A stretch of DNA of 64,000 nucleotides, taken from the NCBI RefSeq assembly GCF_000968375.1, contig NZ_CP009933.1:5084001-5148000 (forward strand), given 5' to 3'. Positions 8,987 through 17,196 of this stretch are shown in pieces (positions within the stretch are counted from its first letter, which is position 1; each line of letters opens with the position of its first letter). A program made the position numbers and the translations under genes. This stretch comes from Clostridium scatologenes (GTDB taxonomy: Bacteria > Bacillota > Clostridia > Clostridiales > Clostridiaceae). The notes beneath the pieces were generated by a model that worked only from the letters and a program-made list of their open reading frames with translations, had not been told where the DNA came from and did not search any database.

Positions 8987-9956
8987 TGTTCCTTTTGATT
9001 GGATGGTTCAAAGGCCGCAGCAAATTATGACTAAGCTTGCTAGACATGGATATAAAGTTTATTATTTTACCAGCAAAGGAGCAAATGGAATAATACAAAG
9101 AGAACCTAATCTTAATATAGTATCTGGGAACTACAATCCTCAAGATATAAAAACTGAAGGAAGTGTAATTCTGTGGTGTAGTTCGCCAAATCAAGTTCTT
9201 AATGTAGATAAGATTTATCATGATTATGTAATATATGATGTTGTAGATGATGCTTCTGATGAGTTTATTACATGGCAACCTTATATTAACAAGATGCTTG
9301 AAAAAGCTAATATAGTTTTTACAACAGCTGACAAACTTTATGAAAAGTTTAGAAAACTTCATCCTAAAGTTTATCTTTTAAATAATGCAGTTGATTTAGA
9401 CAATTTTTCTTTAAATAAGATTAATAAGCCAAAGGATTTACCTACATTTAAACCTATAGTTGGTTATGTAGGAGCTGTAGCTAGCTGGATGGATTGGGAT
9501 ACTATAGATTTCATAACTAAAAAATCAAGATACAATTTTGTTTTTGTAGGTCCATTTTATAATGGATTTAAGCCACCGTTAATAAAGAGTAATATTTATT
9601 ATCTAGGAATTAAAAATTACAATGAACTTCCATATTATATAAATAATTTCAATTGTTGTATTATACCTTTTAAAGTTAATAACATGACTAATAGTTGTAA
9701 TCCAGTTAAACTTTATGAATATTTTTCACTTGGCAAACCTGTGGTTACTACTAATATGAGAGAAATTAATAAGTTTTCTAATGTATGTTATATAGCTAAT
9801 AATGCTGTAGAATTTAAAGATTATATTGATAAAGCTGTTAATGAAAAAAGTAATGAAATGGTAAATAGACGAATTATAACGGCCAGGGAAAATAGTTGGG
9901 ATTCTAGGATAAATAATATTAAGAAAATTTTATATAATGAATTTCAAGTGATTTAA
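8961..9956 (+). CDS. GT-B fold glycosyltransferase, TuaH-like
   Basis: A 331-residue cytoplasmic glycosyltransferase. It opens with FIQMPSVPFDWMVQRPQQIMTKLARHGYKVYYF, typical in pattern of TuaH-like GT family 1/4 enzymes (W-x-x-R-P-Q-x-x-x and a Rossmann start). The second domain has PIVGYVGAVASWMDWD, FVFVGPF, YLGIKNYNELPYYI and the donor-binding CNPVKLYEYFSLGKPVVTT with the E-Y segment. Its start overlaps the upstream cgeB-like gene by 26 bases, so the three enzymes are probably made together. The acceptor is unknown; context points to a spore-surface glycan. Confidence 0.75.
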   Translation: MITFIQMPSVPFDWMVQRPQQIMTKLARHGYKVYYFTSKGANGIIQREPNLNIVSGNYNPQDIKTEGSVILWCSSPNQVLNVDKIYHDYVIYDVVDDASDEFITWQPYINKMLEKANIVFTTADKLYEKFRKLHPKVYLLNNAVDLDNFSLNKINKPKDLPTFKPIVGYVGAVASWMDWDTIDFITKKSRYNFVFVGPFYNGFKPPLIKSNIYYLGIKNYNELPYYINNFNCCIIPFKVNNMTNSCNPVKLYEYFSLGKPVVTTNMREINKFSNVCYIANNAVEFKDYIDKAVNEKSNEMVNRRIITARENSWDSRINNIKKILYNEFQVI

Positions 9957-9964
9957 ATACAAAT

Positions 9965-10043
9965 AAAACTATTGTTAATTAGCAGGTATTAATAGATAAA
10001 TTTCCCCCATAGTATGGGGAAAATGCTAATTAACAATAGTTTT
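9965..10043. terminator. Long inverted repeat with nested hairpin between convergent genes
   Basis: Perfect 20-bp arms (9965-9984 and 10024-10043, beginning aaaactattg and ending caatagtttt) enclose a second hairpin, tttcccc (10001-10007) with ggggaaa (10016-10022). It sits between convergent stops at 9956 and 10064, with T or A runs outside both arms, so a bidirectional terminator is the simplest reading. The arms are far longer than usual. Confidence 0.65.
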
Positions 10044-10063
10044 TATAGTGTGGAAATTTAAAG

Positions 10064-11566
10064 TTATTTTTTAAAGATTCCTTCTAGAAATTTTTTATTA
10101 CTAATTATCATTTCATTATTAGGATTCAATTTAAGTGCAAGCTCATTATTTTCGTAGGATTTTTTTACATCTCCTGTTCTATAATAACAAACACATAATT
10201 GGATAAATGGCAGCCATGTCCAACAGGATTCGTATAAAATTTCCTTTGGTTTTTCCAATTTTGTAGCAAGTTCAAACCAGAAAATTGCCTTGTCAAGCTC
10301 GTTATTTTGAAGAAATTGATACCCTAGCTTACAGCAAAATTCAGCACGAGGAGGACCATATTCAAAAGATTTAAAAATAAATTTTCTTTCTTTATCTAAA
10401 TTCTTTAGATTGAAATAGAGATCTGTGAGTTTATTACATATTTTTATCTTGTGCATTTTCGATAGCTCTGCAAAGGATAAAAATTGTTCGTAATATTCAA
10501 TAGCTTCACTGAAGTTACCTGTTTCCTGTAATTTATCACCATAATTATAATTTACTTCTTCAGTGAGTACTTTATTATATAGCTTTAAATATTCTTCTGC
10601 CATAACAGTTGATGAAAAATTTTTTTCCACATACTCACGAAGTAGTTTTGATTTTGGAAATTGATTCATATTAAGCTTAAGCACCATTTCATCTACTGAA
10701 GAGCAAACTAGATCAGGAAATCCCTTCATAACTTCAGGAACTGCACCATTATGAAAGGCAAGTACAGGAGTGCCACAAGCCATTGCTTCAATCATTACAA
10801 GACCAAAAGGTTCTTCACAACAAGTTGGAAAGAGAAAACATTTGGCTTTTTTAAATAAGTCCTGTTTTTGCTGTCCACCTACTTCGCCTATATACTGAAG
10901 TTTAGGATTGTTTTTAATTCTTGGAGCAATTTCTTTATTGTAATATTCATAGTTAAAAATAGGACCAGCAATTATAAGTTTATGATTAGTTTTTTCAGCA
11001 ACATCAATTGACTCTTTTATGCCTTTATGCCAATCTAGTACACCTAAAAAGAGAAGATAATCATCTTTAGTATCGGAGAACTCATATTCATTAAGATTTA
11101 TGCCATTATGAACGAAGAAACCATGATTTTTACCAGCTACCTCTAAAGTTCGCTTGCTTAAATAAACAGGATAATCAACAGGATTGTTTCTGCATGCATG
11201 GATAGTACATATTGTTGGGACAGGAAGCCTTTTAAGACCTACAATGGAAGCATGAGTATGATCATGTATTATATCTACATTATCAGGCAGTGTATTCTGT
11301 ACAAAGTCTGCAATACTTTGTGGGTTTGGAATAGTATGCTCATAATTGATAATTTTAGCACTACATTGACTTCCTTTTGGAGCATAAAGATATACATCAT
11401 GACCTAATTTTACAAGTTCTTCAGTTAAGGTATAAACAACTCTTTCAATTCCACCATAGTTTAAAGGAGGAATAGGATAATAATCTGGAGCTACCTGTAC
11501 AATTCTTAATGGACGAGATGGACCTAAATTGTTAGTAGTATTTTTTTCTATAGTGTTACTTGCCAT
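10064..11566 (-). CDS. Glycosyltransferase family 4 with C-terminal TPR module
   Basis: A 500-residue two-part protein. Residues 20-340 form a GT4 (GT-B) enzyme: RIVQVAPDYYPIPPLNYGGIERVV, a YLLFLGVLDWHKGI segment at the start of the donor domain, and EEPFGLVMIEAMACGTPVLAF with the E-x7-E donor-binding motif. Residues 350-500 are TPR-like helical repeats ending in a conserved block (PRAEFCCKLGY, then SCWTWLPFIQLCVCYY) that is also the C-terminus of the next gene's product. A GGAGGGG site precedes ATG 11566, which lies inside the upstream gene (11-base overlap). It probably glycosylates the same acceptor as its partner, the TPR module perhaps holding a protein substrate (inference). Confidence 0.8.
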   Translation of the reverse strand: MASNTIEKNTTNNLGPSRPLRIVQVAPDYYPIPPLNYGGIERVVYTLTEELVKLGHDVYLYAPKGSQCSAKIINYEHTIPNPQSIADFVQNTLPDNVDIIHDHTHASIVGLKRLPVPTICTIHACRNNPVDYPVYLSKRTLEVAGKNHGFFVHNGINLNEYEFSDTKDDYLLFLGVLDWHKGIKESIDVAEKTNHKLIIAGPIFNYEYYNKEIAPRIKNNPKLQYIGEVGGQQKQDLFKKAKCFLFPTCCEEPFGLVMIEAMACGTPVLAFHNGAVPEVMKGFPDLVCSSVDEMVLKLNMNQFPKSKLLREYVEKNFSSTVMAEEYLKLYNKVLTEEVNYNYGDKLQETGNFSEAIEYYEQFLSFAELSKMHKIKICNKLTDLYFNLKNLDKERKFIFKSFEYGPPRAEFCCKLGYQFLQNNELDKAIFWFELATKLEKPKEILYESCWTWLPFIQLCVCYYRTGDVKKSYENNELALKLNPNNEMIISNKKFLEGIFKK

Positions 11567-12635
11567 TTTTCAATATCCCCTCCAATAATGATTTATTATT
11601 CAGTATCATTTTATCTGCTGGTCTGAAAGAACGAGCTATTTCATTGTGTTCATAAGATTTTTTATAATCTCCAAGCCTATAGTAGCATACACACAATTGA
11701 ATATGAGGCAGCCAGGTCCAACAGCTATCTAGGAAAAAGCCCCAATTTCCTTCAGGTTTCTTTAATTCAGAAGCAAGTTTATACCAGAATAGTGCATTTT
11801 CTATATCATTTTTACTAAGGAAATAGTAACCAAGTTTGCAGCAGAATTCAGCTCTTGGAGTAGTAAGTTCAAAGGACTTCCACACATATTCAAGTTCTTT
11901 TTCAGGGTTTCCTAAATGGGAGTAAATATCTGAAATTTTATAGCAGGATGAAATTCTATCTTCAATCCAACCTTCTTTTAAATTTAAAAAAATAGAATAA
12001 TTTTCAGCGGCTTTTTCATAAAATCCATTGTCTAGTAATTCATTAGCATAATAGTAACGGTCACGAGGTGAAAATTCATCACCTTTTTTTAATCTTTTTT
12101 CGAATATAGCTAGATTACGCCCAGATTTTGAATGAATTCTCTTATGAGAAACAGCAATATCAGCATTAAAAATATTGCCATTTACTGCAAGATATTCGTG
12201 AACAGGGCCGTACCATTTGAACATAAGCTTACGCTTTACCAAACGGTTTCGTCGTAAACTTAAAGTTACATTTCCAAATTCATCAAAAGCATAATTATAT
12301 ATCATGGTCACTGAATCTATGGAACTATTCAGTGAATTTTTTAATTGTATTAATTTTTTTTGATCTTCAGAAAGCATCACATCATCTGCATCGAGCCAAA
12401 GAATATAATCCTTGGTGGCTTTGCTGAAGGAATAGTTTCTTGCTGCAGAAAAATCGTCAATCCATTCAAAAAAGAATACATTATCAGTATATTTTTTTGC
12501 TATTTCAACAGTATTATCTGTGGAACCGGTATCTACAATAACAATCTCATCTGCAATATCTTTTATTGATTCTAAACAGTTTTGTAAAACATCAGATTCA
12601 TTTTTTACAATCATACAAAGGCTAATTGAAATCAT
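11556..12635 (-). CDS. Glycosyltransferase family 2 with C-terminal TPR module
   Basis: A 359-residue protein. Residues 1-100 carry the GT2 (GT-A) core: SISLCMIVKNESDVL, EIVIVDTGSTDNTVEIA and the metal-binding WLDADD. Residues 190-359 are TPR-like repeats with the block PRAEFCCKLGY and SCWTWLPHIQLCVCYYRLGDYKKSYEHNE shared with the downstream GT4 protein. GT2-TPR architecture is also found in peptide or protein glycosyltransferases such as SunS, which makes a protein acceptor plausible. It is the first gene of a two-gene minus-strand operon. A CATATTATA sequence (minus strand, 12666-12674) fits a sigma-K -10 box, though no matching -35 element is seen. Confidence 0.8.
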   Translation of the reverse strand: MISISLCMIVKNESDVLQNCLESIKDIADEIVIVDTGSTDNTVEIAKKYTDNVFFFEWIDDFSAARNYSFSKATKDYILWLDADDVMLSEDQKKLIQLKNSLNSSIDSVTMIYNYAFDEFGNVTLSLRRNRLVKRKLMFKWYGPVHEYLAVNGNIFNADIAVSHKRIHSKSGRNLAIFEKRLKKGDEFSPRDRYYYANELLDNGFYEKAAENYSIFLNLKEGWIEDRISSCYKISDIYSHLGNPEKELEYVWKSFELTTPRAEFCCKLGYYFLSKNDIENALFWYKLASELKKPEGNWGFFLDSCWTWLPHIQLCVCYYRLGDYKKSYEHNEIARSFRPADKMILNNKSLLEGILKNGK

Positions 12636-12766
12636 ATTATCACCTTCTTAAAATTTGTCACACTATATAATATGGGAAAGAAAAAATTCTGATACAATTA
12701 TTGAAAGACTTAGTAATTCTAATATTAAATTTTATTGATTAGTAAAGTGGTAGTAAGAGAAAAAAG

Positions 12767-12797
12767 GAGTTGTCACATTAATTTAATGTGACAACTC
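12767..12797 (-). terminator. Terminator of the split collagen-like gene
   Basis: Perfect 14-bp arms gagttgtcacatta (12767-12780) and taatgtgacaactc (12784-12797) have a 3-nt loop. On the minus strand the hairpin is followed by a run of T, and it lies 65 bases after the stop at 12862. Confidence 0.8.
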
Positions 12798-12861
12798 TTT
12801 TGAAAATATACATTTAATTTATAATATTTAATTGATAACTAATGAGAAATATTCTTAATTA

Positions 12862-13977
12862 TTAGAACTTCATGATGTTTAAATTAATATTATTTCCTGT
12901 AGATGCTGAATTAGCATTAGAAGCTGTTGTTACCTTAACATTAATAATATACTGAGAGGAAGCAGCATCAGCATCAGCTATATCTACATACGTGTTTGAT
13001 ATAGGAAATCTTTGATTACCTGCAACTGTTCCAATTGCATTATCAAGTCTAGTATTAATTAGTGATCCATCCTTATATAATCTTATTTCAAATGCAATGG
13101 ACCAGTTTTCAGTAACATTAAATTCAATTGACAAAGTATAATCAATTTTAAGCATTTGGCCTGCTTTGATGTTTGAAACAGTAGTAGTTACAACTGGCAC
13201 CTCTGTATTTAGTGCTATTTTGCTAGGGCTATAGACCATAAGTGGTCCGGATGCATTATTAAAACTTAAAATTGCAGCAGCACCTTGAGGACCAGTAGGG
13301 CCGGTAGCCCCAGTAGGTCCAGTGACGCCATCAGCCCCAGTAGGACCAGTAGGACCTTGAAGTCCAGTAGCTCCGGTAACGCCTTGGAGCCCGGTAGCTC
13401 CAGTAGGGCCTTGAATGCCAGTAGGTCCAGTAACACCATCAGCCCCAGTAGGACCGGTAACGCCTTGAAGTCCAGTAGCTCCAGTAATACCTTGAGCGCC
13501 AGTAGGTCCGGTAGCACCATCAGCCCCAGTAGGACCTTGAATGCCAGTAGGCCCAGTAACACCATCAGCCCCAGTAGGACCGGTAACGCCTTGGAGTCCG
13601 GTAGCTCCAGTAGGGCCTTGAATGCCAGTAGGTCCGGTAGCACCATCAGCCCCAGTAGGACCGGTAGTACCTTGAAGTCCGGTGGCTCCAGTAGGTCCAG
13701 TGACACCTTGAAGTCCAGTAGCTCCGGTAATGCCTTGAGCGCCAGTAGGTCCAGTAACACCATCAGCCCCAGTAGCACCGGTAACGCCTTGAAGTCCAGT
13801 AGCTCCAGTAGGCCCAGTGACACCTTGAAGTCCAGTAGCTCCGGTAATGCCTTGAGCGCCAGTAGGTCCAGTAACACCATCAGCCCCAGTAGGACCGGTA
13901 ACGCCTTGAAGTCCGGTAGCTCCAGTAATACCTTGAGCACCAGTAGGTCCGGTGACACCGTCAGCCCCCAGTAGCAC
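12862..13977 (-). CDS. Collagen-like spore-surface protein, C-terminal part after frameshift
   Basis: Open frame of 371 residues: about 235 residues of G-x-y repeats (GPTGADG, GITGATGLQG, GVTGPTG) followed by a 135-residue beta-rich C-terminal domain (AAAILSFNNASGPLMVYSPS through NINLNIMKF). The frame has no credible start: the repeats continue directly from those of the fragment at 13961-15220, and the frames join at a run of five C (13965-13969) where equivalent repeats have four. Restoring four C gives one protein of about 785 residues. Thr-rich G-x-T repeats are the O-glycosylated fibre type known from BclA of Bacillus exosporium. As it stands the C-terminal domain would not be translated with the head. 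Confidence 0.75.
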   Translation of the reverse strand: MLLGADGVTGPTGAQGITGATGLQGVTGPTGADGVTGPTGAQGITGATGLQGVTGPTGATGLQGVTGATGADGVTGPTGAQGITGATGLQGVTGPTGATGLQGTTGPTGADGATGPTGIQGPTGATGLQGVTGPTGADGVTGPTGIQGPTGADGATGPTGAQGITGATGLQGVTGPTGADGVTGPTGIQGPTGATGLQGVTGATGLQGPTGPTGADGVTGPTGATGPTGPQGAAAILSFNNASGPLMVYSPSKIALNTEVPVVTTTVSNIKAGQMLKIDYTLSIEFNVTENWSIAFEIRLYKDGSLINTRLDNAIGTVAGNQRFPISNTYVDIADADAASSQYIINVKVTTASNANSASTGNNINLNIMKF

Positions 13978-15220
13978 CAGTTACTCCTTGGAGTCCGGTA
14001 GCTCCAGTGACACCTTGAAGTCCAGTAGCTCCGGTAATGCCTTGAGCACCAGTAGGTCCGGTAGCACCATCAGCCCCAGTAGGACCGGTAATACCTTGAA
14101 GTCCGGTAGCCCCAGTAATGCCTTGAATACCGGTAGCGCCAGTAGAGCCAGTGACGCCTTGAATGCCGGTAGCGCCAGTAGGCCCAGTGACACCTTGAAT
14201 ACCAGTAGCACCAGTAGGACCAGTGACACCTTGAATGCCGGTAGCGCCAGTAGGACCAGTGACACCTTGAATACCTGTAGCACCAGTAGGACCAGTGACA
14301 CCTTGAATGCCGGTAGCGCCAGTAGGACCAGTGACACCTTGAATACCAGTAGCACCAGTAGGACCAGTGACACCTTGAATACCTGTAGCACCAGTAGGAC
14401 CAGTGATACCTTGAATGCCTGTAGCACCAGTAGGACCAGTAACGCCTTGAATACCATTAGCCCCAGTAGGGCCAGTAACGCCGGGAGGACCTCCTGCTGG
14501 ACCAGTAGCTCCTTGAATACCTTGAGGTCCAGTAACACCTTGAGTACCTTGAGGCCCTTGTATACCTTGACTTCCAGCTATGCCTTGAGGCCCTTGAGGT
14601 CCTATTGGACCTGTTGTCCCTTGAATACCTTGCAATCCTTGGGCTCCCTGAGAACCTTTAGCACCTGTAGGACCTGTGGGACCTATAGCACCTACTGAAC
14701 CTGTAGGGCCTATGGGACCTGTAGGACCTGCCGGACCTCCCGCTGGTCCTGTTGCTCCAGTAGGACCAGTTGGACCTGCTGCTGGACCTGTAGGACCTGT
14801 GGGACCAGGAATTCCGCTTACATCTAGAACAGTTAAATTTGCTTTTATAGATGCAGCAGAAGCATAAGATACTACTCCTGAATTAGAATTATTTAATGTC
14901 ACTATTACAGGAGCAGTTATTACTTCTATCAGTGCATCTCCATATATTTCTCCTGTCTTCAAAGGTGAATTACCAATTATGCCAGCTCCATTTGAAGGCG
15001 TGATGACGAAATTAGCCTGATTTGCTCCTACTACACTTTGAGTGGCAACCCACCAAGTAAAATAATACTTACCAGGCTGCAAGATTGTAAATTCACCTGT
15101 GGACGTATTGTAAGTTATATTACTGCTAAGATTAATTAAAATATTATCAAATATAACTGGGCTATTAGGTGATAAACTACCATTTGTTGTTTTTTGTACT
15201 TGAATTCCTATATTACTCAA
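13961..15220 (-). CDS. Collagen-like spore-surface protein, N-terminal part before frameshift
   Basis: Open frame of 419 residues ending in an early TGA at 13961. Residues 1-135 are a C1q/TNF-like beta domain (VIFDNILINL, then PGKYYFTWWVATQSV and GEIYGDALIEV). Collagen-like G-x-y repeats then run to the end, including a regular 36-base (12-residue) array GATGIQGVTGPT between about 14120 and 14460. The premature stop follows GVTGATGG and results from a one-base insertion in a C run. The head differs at only 7 positions from that of the protein encoded at 17197-19944. The gene follows the 15243-16775 gene by 22 bases on the same strand and is likely in its operon. The C1q-like domain at the N-terminus is the reverse of BclA. 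Confidence 0.8.
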   Translation of the reverse strand: MSNIGIQVQKTTNGSLSPNSPVIFDNILINLSSNITYNTSTGEFTILQPGKYYFTWWVATQSVVGANQANFVITPSNGAGIIGNSPLKTGEIYGDALIEVITAPVIVTLNNSNSGVVSYASAASIKANLTVLDVSGIPGPTGPTGPAAGPTGPTGATGPAGGPAGPTGPIGPTGSVGAIGPTGPTGAKGSQGAQGLQGIQGTTGPIGPQGPQGIAGSQGIQGPQGTQGVTGPQGIQGATGPAGGPPGVTGPTGANGIQGVTGPTGATGIQGITGPTGATGIQGVTGPTGATGIQGVTGPTGATGIQGVTGPTGATGIQGVTGPTGATGIQGVTGPTGATGIQGVTGPTGATGIQGVTGSTGATGIQGITGATGLQGITGPTGADGATGPTGAQGITGATGLQGVTGATGLQGVTGATGG

Positions 15221-15242
15221 ATGAATACCTCCCTTCTCAGGT

Positions 15243-16775
15243 TTAATCAGATAAGTTAGTTATTATAATATTTGATTGAAGTGCAACGTTAGTATCTAGA
15301 AAAACAGTATCTCCTACTCCATTTGTTTCTGTAGTATTTATTAGCGTTATAGTTGTTGGCAGCGCTCCTATTACTAATAATGCCTGCCCGTATAATTGTC
15401 CTTGCAATATATTATTATTTGAAGCAACAATTACATCTGGATTTGTACCATCTGAAGCTTTTATTGAAAAAGATGTAGTTGTAGCAGTAGCTGCACTATT
15501 GGTTATTATCCACCAAGTCACTAAATATACTCCAGCTCCATTAATATTAATGATTCCTGGATTAGTATTGAAATCAGAGGATATCTTAGAAGACTGATTT
15601 GTGATAACTGTTTCAAATGGAATAATAGCATCAGGTAGAATGAATGTTGTACCAGCATTTGTTGATAAACTAGCTTGGAAACCTTGTAACTGACCTACTC
15701 CACCAGGTTGACCTATTGGGCCCTGTATTCCTTGAGGACCTTGAGGACCTGTTACACCAATTACTCCTTGAATACCTTGAATACCTTGAAGACCTTGAAT
15801 GCCTTGAGGACCTGTTGCTCCAGTAGTTCCTGTGAGTCCAGTAGGGCCTATAAGTCCAGTGGGACCTGGTAATCCAGTAGCACCTTGTAACCCAGTAGCA
15901 CCTTGTAATCCAGTAGCACCTGATAGTCCAGTAGGACCTTGTAAACCAGTAGCGCCTGGAAGTCCAGTAGGGCCTATAAGTCCAGTAGCACCTTGCAATC
16001 CAGTAGCGCCTGGAAGTCCGGTAGGACCTATAAGTCCAGTAGCACCTGGAAGTCCAGTAGGGCCTATAAGTCCAGTAGGACCTTGTAAACCAGTAGGTCC
16101 TGGTAGGCCAGTAGGACCTATAAGTCCAGTAGGACCTTGTAAACCAGTAGCGCCTTGAAGTCCGGTAGGCCCTGTCAGTCCAGTAGGACCTGGTAATCCA
16201 GTTGCTCCTGTAGGACCAGTAGGTCCTGTAGGCCCAATAAAGCTGTTTTCATACTCAACTACCATATATGGAGGATTTGTATTGTTATTAGAAAAATATC
16301 CTATGATAGTATCAGCTTGATTTTCAATTCCTCTGAGTGTCATACCATAATTTGAAATTGAACCATTATACCATCCAGTAGCTAAAGAAGTTATATTAAA
16401 GCCTATATACGTTCCTACATCTCCATCTGTTACATTTACAGCTGAGGAAGTTACAACATTGTTAGGTGCATTTCCCCAAGTCACAGTTAGTTGGCTAAAA
16501 TTATTAAGATTTCTATAAACAGTAACAGGCTGAGGAAATAATTGAGCATCTGATTTATCTTTTCTATATACATAAAGGTACAAAATAGCACTGATAACCG
16601 TACTTCCTACTGGAATTTGTGAAGCAAGATTAAACTTTAATAATAATCTATAGATATCATTAGGAAAACCTACATACTGCCCTGTGAAGAGCACTGGAGA
16701 GTTTCCAAAATTCTGGTTCGGATAATATTGGGATATATATGCGTTGTCTGAAGTGAAAATTTGAACAAAAGCCAT
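15243..16775 (-). CDS. DNRLRE-domain collagen-like spore-surface protein
   Basis: A 510-residue three-part protein. Residues 1-180 are a DNRLRE/CBM96-like beta domain, with DNAYISQYYPNQNFGNS, LLLKFNL, TVTWGNAP, TSLATGWYNG and the closing PYMVVEYE. Residues 183-360 are collagen-like repeats of GPTGLxGPTGL and GATGLQ type. Residues 365-510 are a C1q-like domain with GAGVYLVTWWIITNSA and LQGQLYGQALLVIG, related to the heads of the neighbouring collagen proteins. No signal peptide is present, as expected for a mother-cell product assembled on the spore. The ribosome site AGGAGATGATATC before the ATG is nearly identical in three paralogous genes. A sigma-K-like promoter lies upstream. Confidence 0.8.
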   Translation of the reverse strand: MAFVQIFTSDNAYISQYYPNQNFGNSPVLFTGQYVGFPNDIYRLLLKFNLASQIPVGSTVISAILYLYVYRKDKSDAQLFPQPVTVYRNLNNFSQLTVTWGNAPNNVVTSSAVNVTDGDVGTYIGFNITSLATGWYNGSISNYGMTLRGIENQADTIIGYFSNNNTNPPYMVVEYENSFIGPTGPTGPTGATGLPGPTGLTGPTGLQGATGLQGPTGLIGPTGLPGPTGLQGPTGLIGPTGLPGATGLIGPTGLPGATGLQGATGLIGPTGLPGATGLQGPTGLSGATGLQGATGLQGATGLPGPTGLIGPTGLTGTTGATGPQGIQGLQGIQGIQGVIGVTGPQGPQGIQGPIGQPGGVGQLQGFQASLSTNAGTTFILPDAIIPFETVITNQSSKISSDFNTNPGIININGAGVYLVTWWIITNSAATATTTSFSIKASDGTNPDVIVASNNNILQGQLYGQALLVIGALPTTITLINTTETNGVGDTVFLDTNVALQSNIIITNLSD

Positions 16776-16851
16776 GATATCATCTCCTATTATTTAAACA
16801 AATTAATAACATAGTTTTCTGTATAACAACATTTTTGTATTTTTACATTAA

Positions 16852-16879
16852 TAATATATGATGAATATAAGTGAATTGT
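16852..16879 (-). promoter_or_regulatory. Candidate sigma-K promoter for the collagen operon
   Basis: On the minus strand CATATATTA (16860-16852) is preceded by CAC (AC at 16879-16878) with a 17-base spacer, matching mAC-N16/17-CATAnnnTA. About 100 bases around it are repeated upstream of the gene starting at 19944. Confidence 0.5.
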
Positions 16880-16953
16880 GTAATCTAAGAATAAATTATA
16901 CTATGATTAGATATATAAATGATTAGAAAGAAATTTAATTACTAAATAAACAA

Positions 16954-16976
16954 GTACCAACCTTTTCGATTGGTAC
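16954..16976 (-). terminator. Hairpin, possible terminator of the 17197-19944 gene
   Basis: Arms gtaccaa (16954-16960) and ttggtac (16970-16976) with a 9-nt loop. Minus-strand sequence after it is T-rich but not a clean run. It lies 220 bases after the stop at 17197, beyond an interspersed repeat. Confidence 0.35.
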
Positions 16977-17027
16977 CTCATATAGAATTTTCTAGTATAT
17001 ACCTTTAATGTGATGATTTAAATTATA

Positions 17028-17183
17028 GAAGTTTTATCCGATCGCTACCATTGCTAACGCCCCCATCGCACATAGTGAAAGTTACTATCAAAGTGGGGGA
17101 GAAGCACTGCTACGCGCCTGGATAAGTTCTTCTAAAGTTCAGCTGGAGAAAGTCATTCTTATAAGCAAACTCCATCTGAACTT
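17028..17183 (-). repeat. Interspersed structured repeat, copy A
   Basis: This block is richer in G+C than its surroundings and can fold extensively. A 14-bp stem with one mismatch pairs 17135-17148 with 17170-17183. An outer stem pairs gaagttttatcc (17028-17039) with ggataagttcttc (17120-17132). An inner ccccca/tggggg stem has atagt/actat at its tip. Its minus strand is clearly similar to plus-strand 42879-42963 (see that entry). No reading frame is present. It could be a degenerate IS200/IS605-type end or a non-coding RNA; I cannot decide. It fills most of the 420-base gap between two collagen genes. Confidence 0.5.
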
Positions 17184-17196
17184 AAGAATCACTTGA

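Noticed and set aside
14120..14460. Regular 36-base repeats resembling a CRISPR array
   Set aside because: There are no unique spacers; the units are contiguous, in frame and encode collagen-like triplets.
13285..14698. Long plus-strand open frames rich in Ser/Thr/Arg opposite the collagen genes
   Set aside because: They are the antisense of G-x-y repeats: periodic codons keep other frames open. No ribosome site or independent start supports them.
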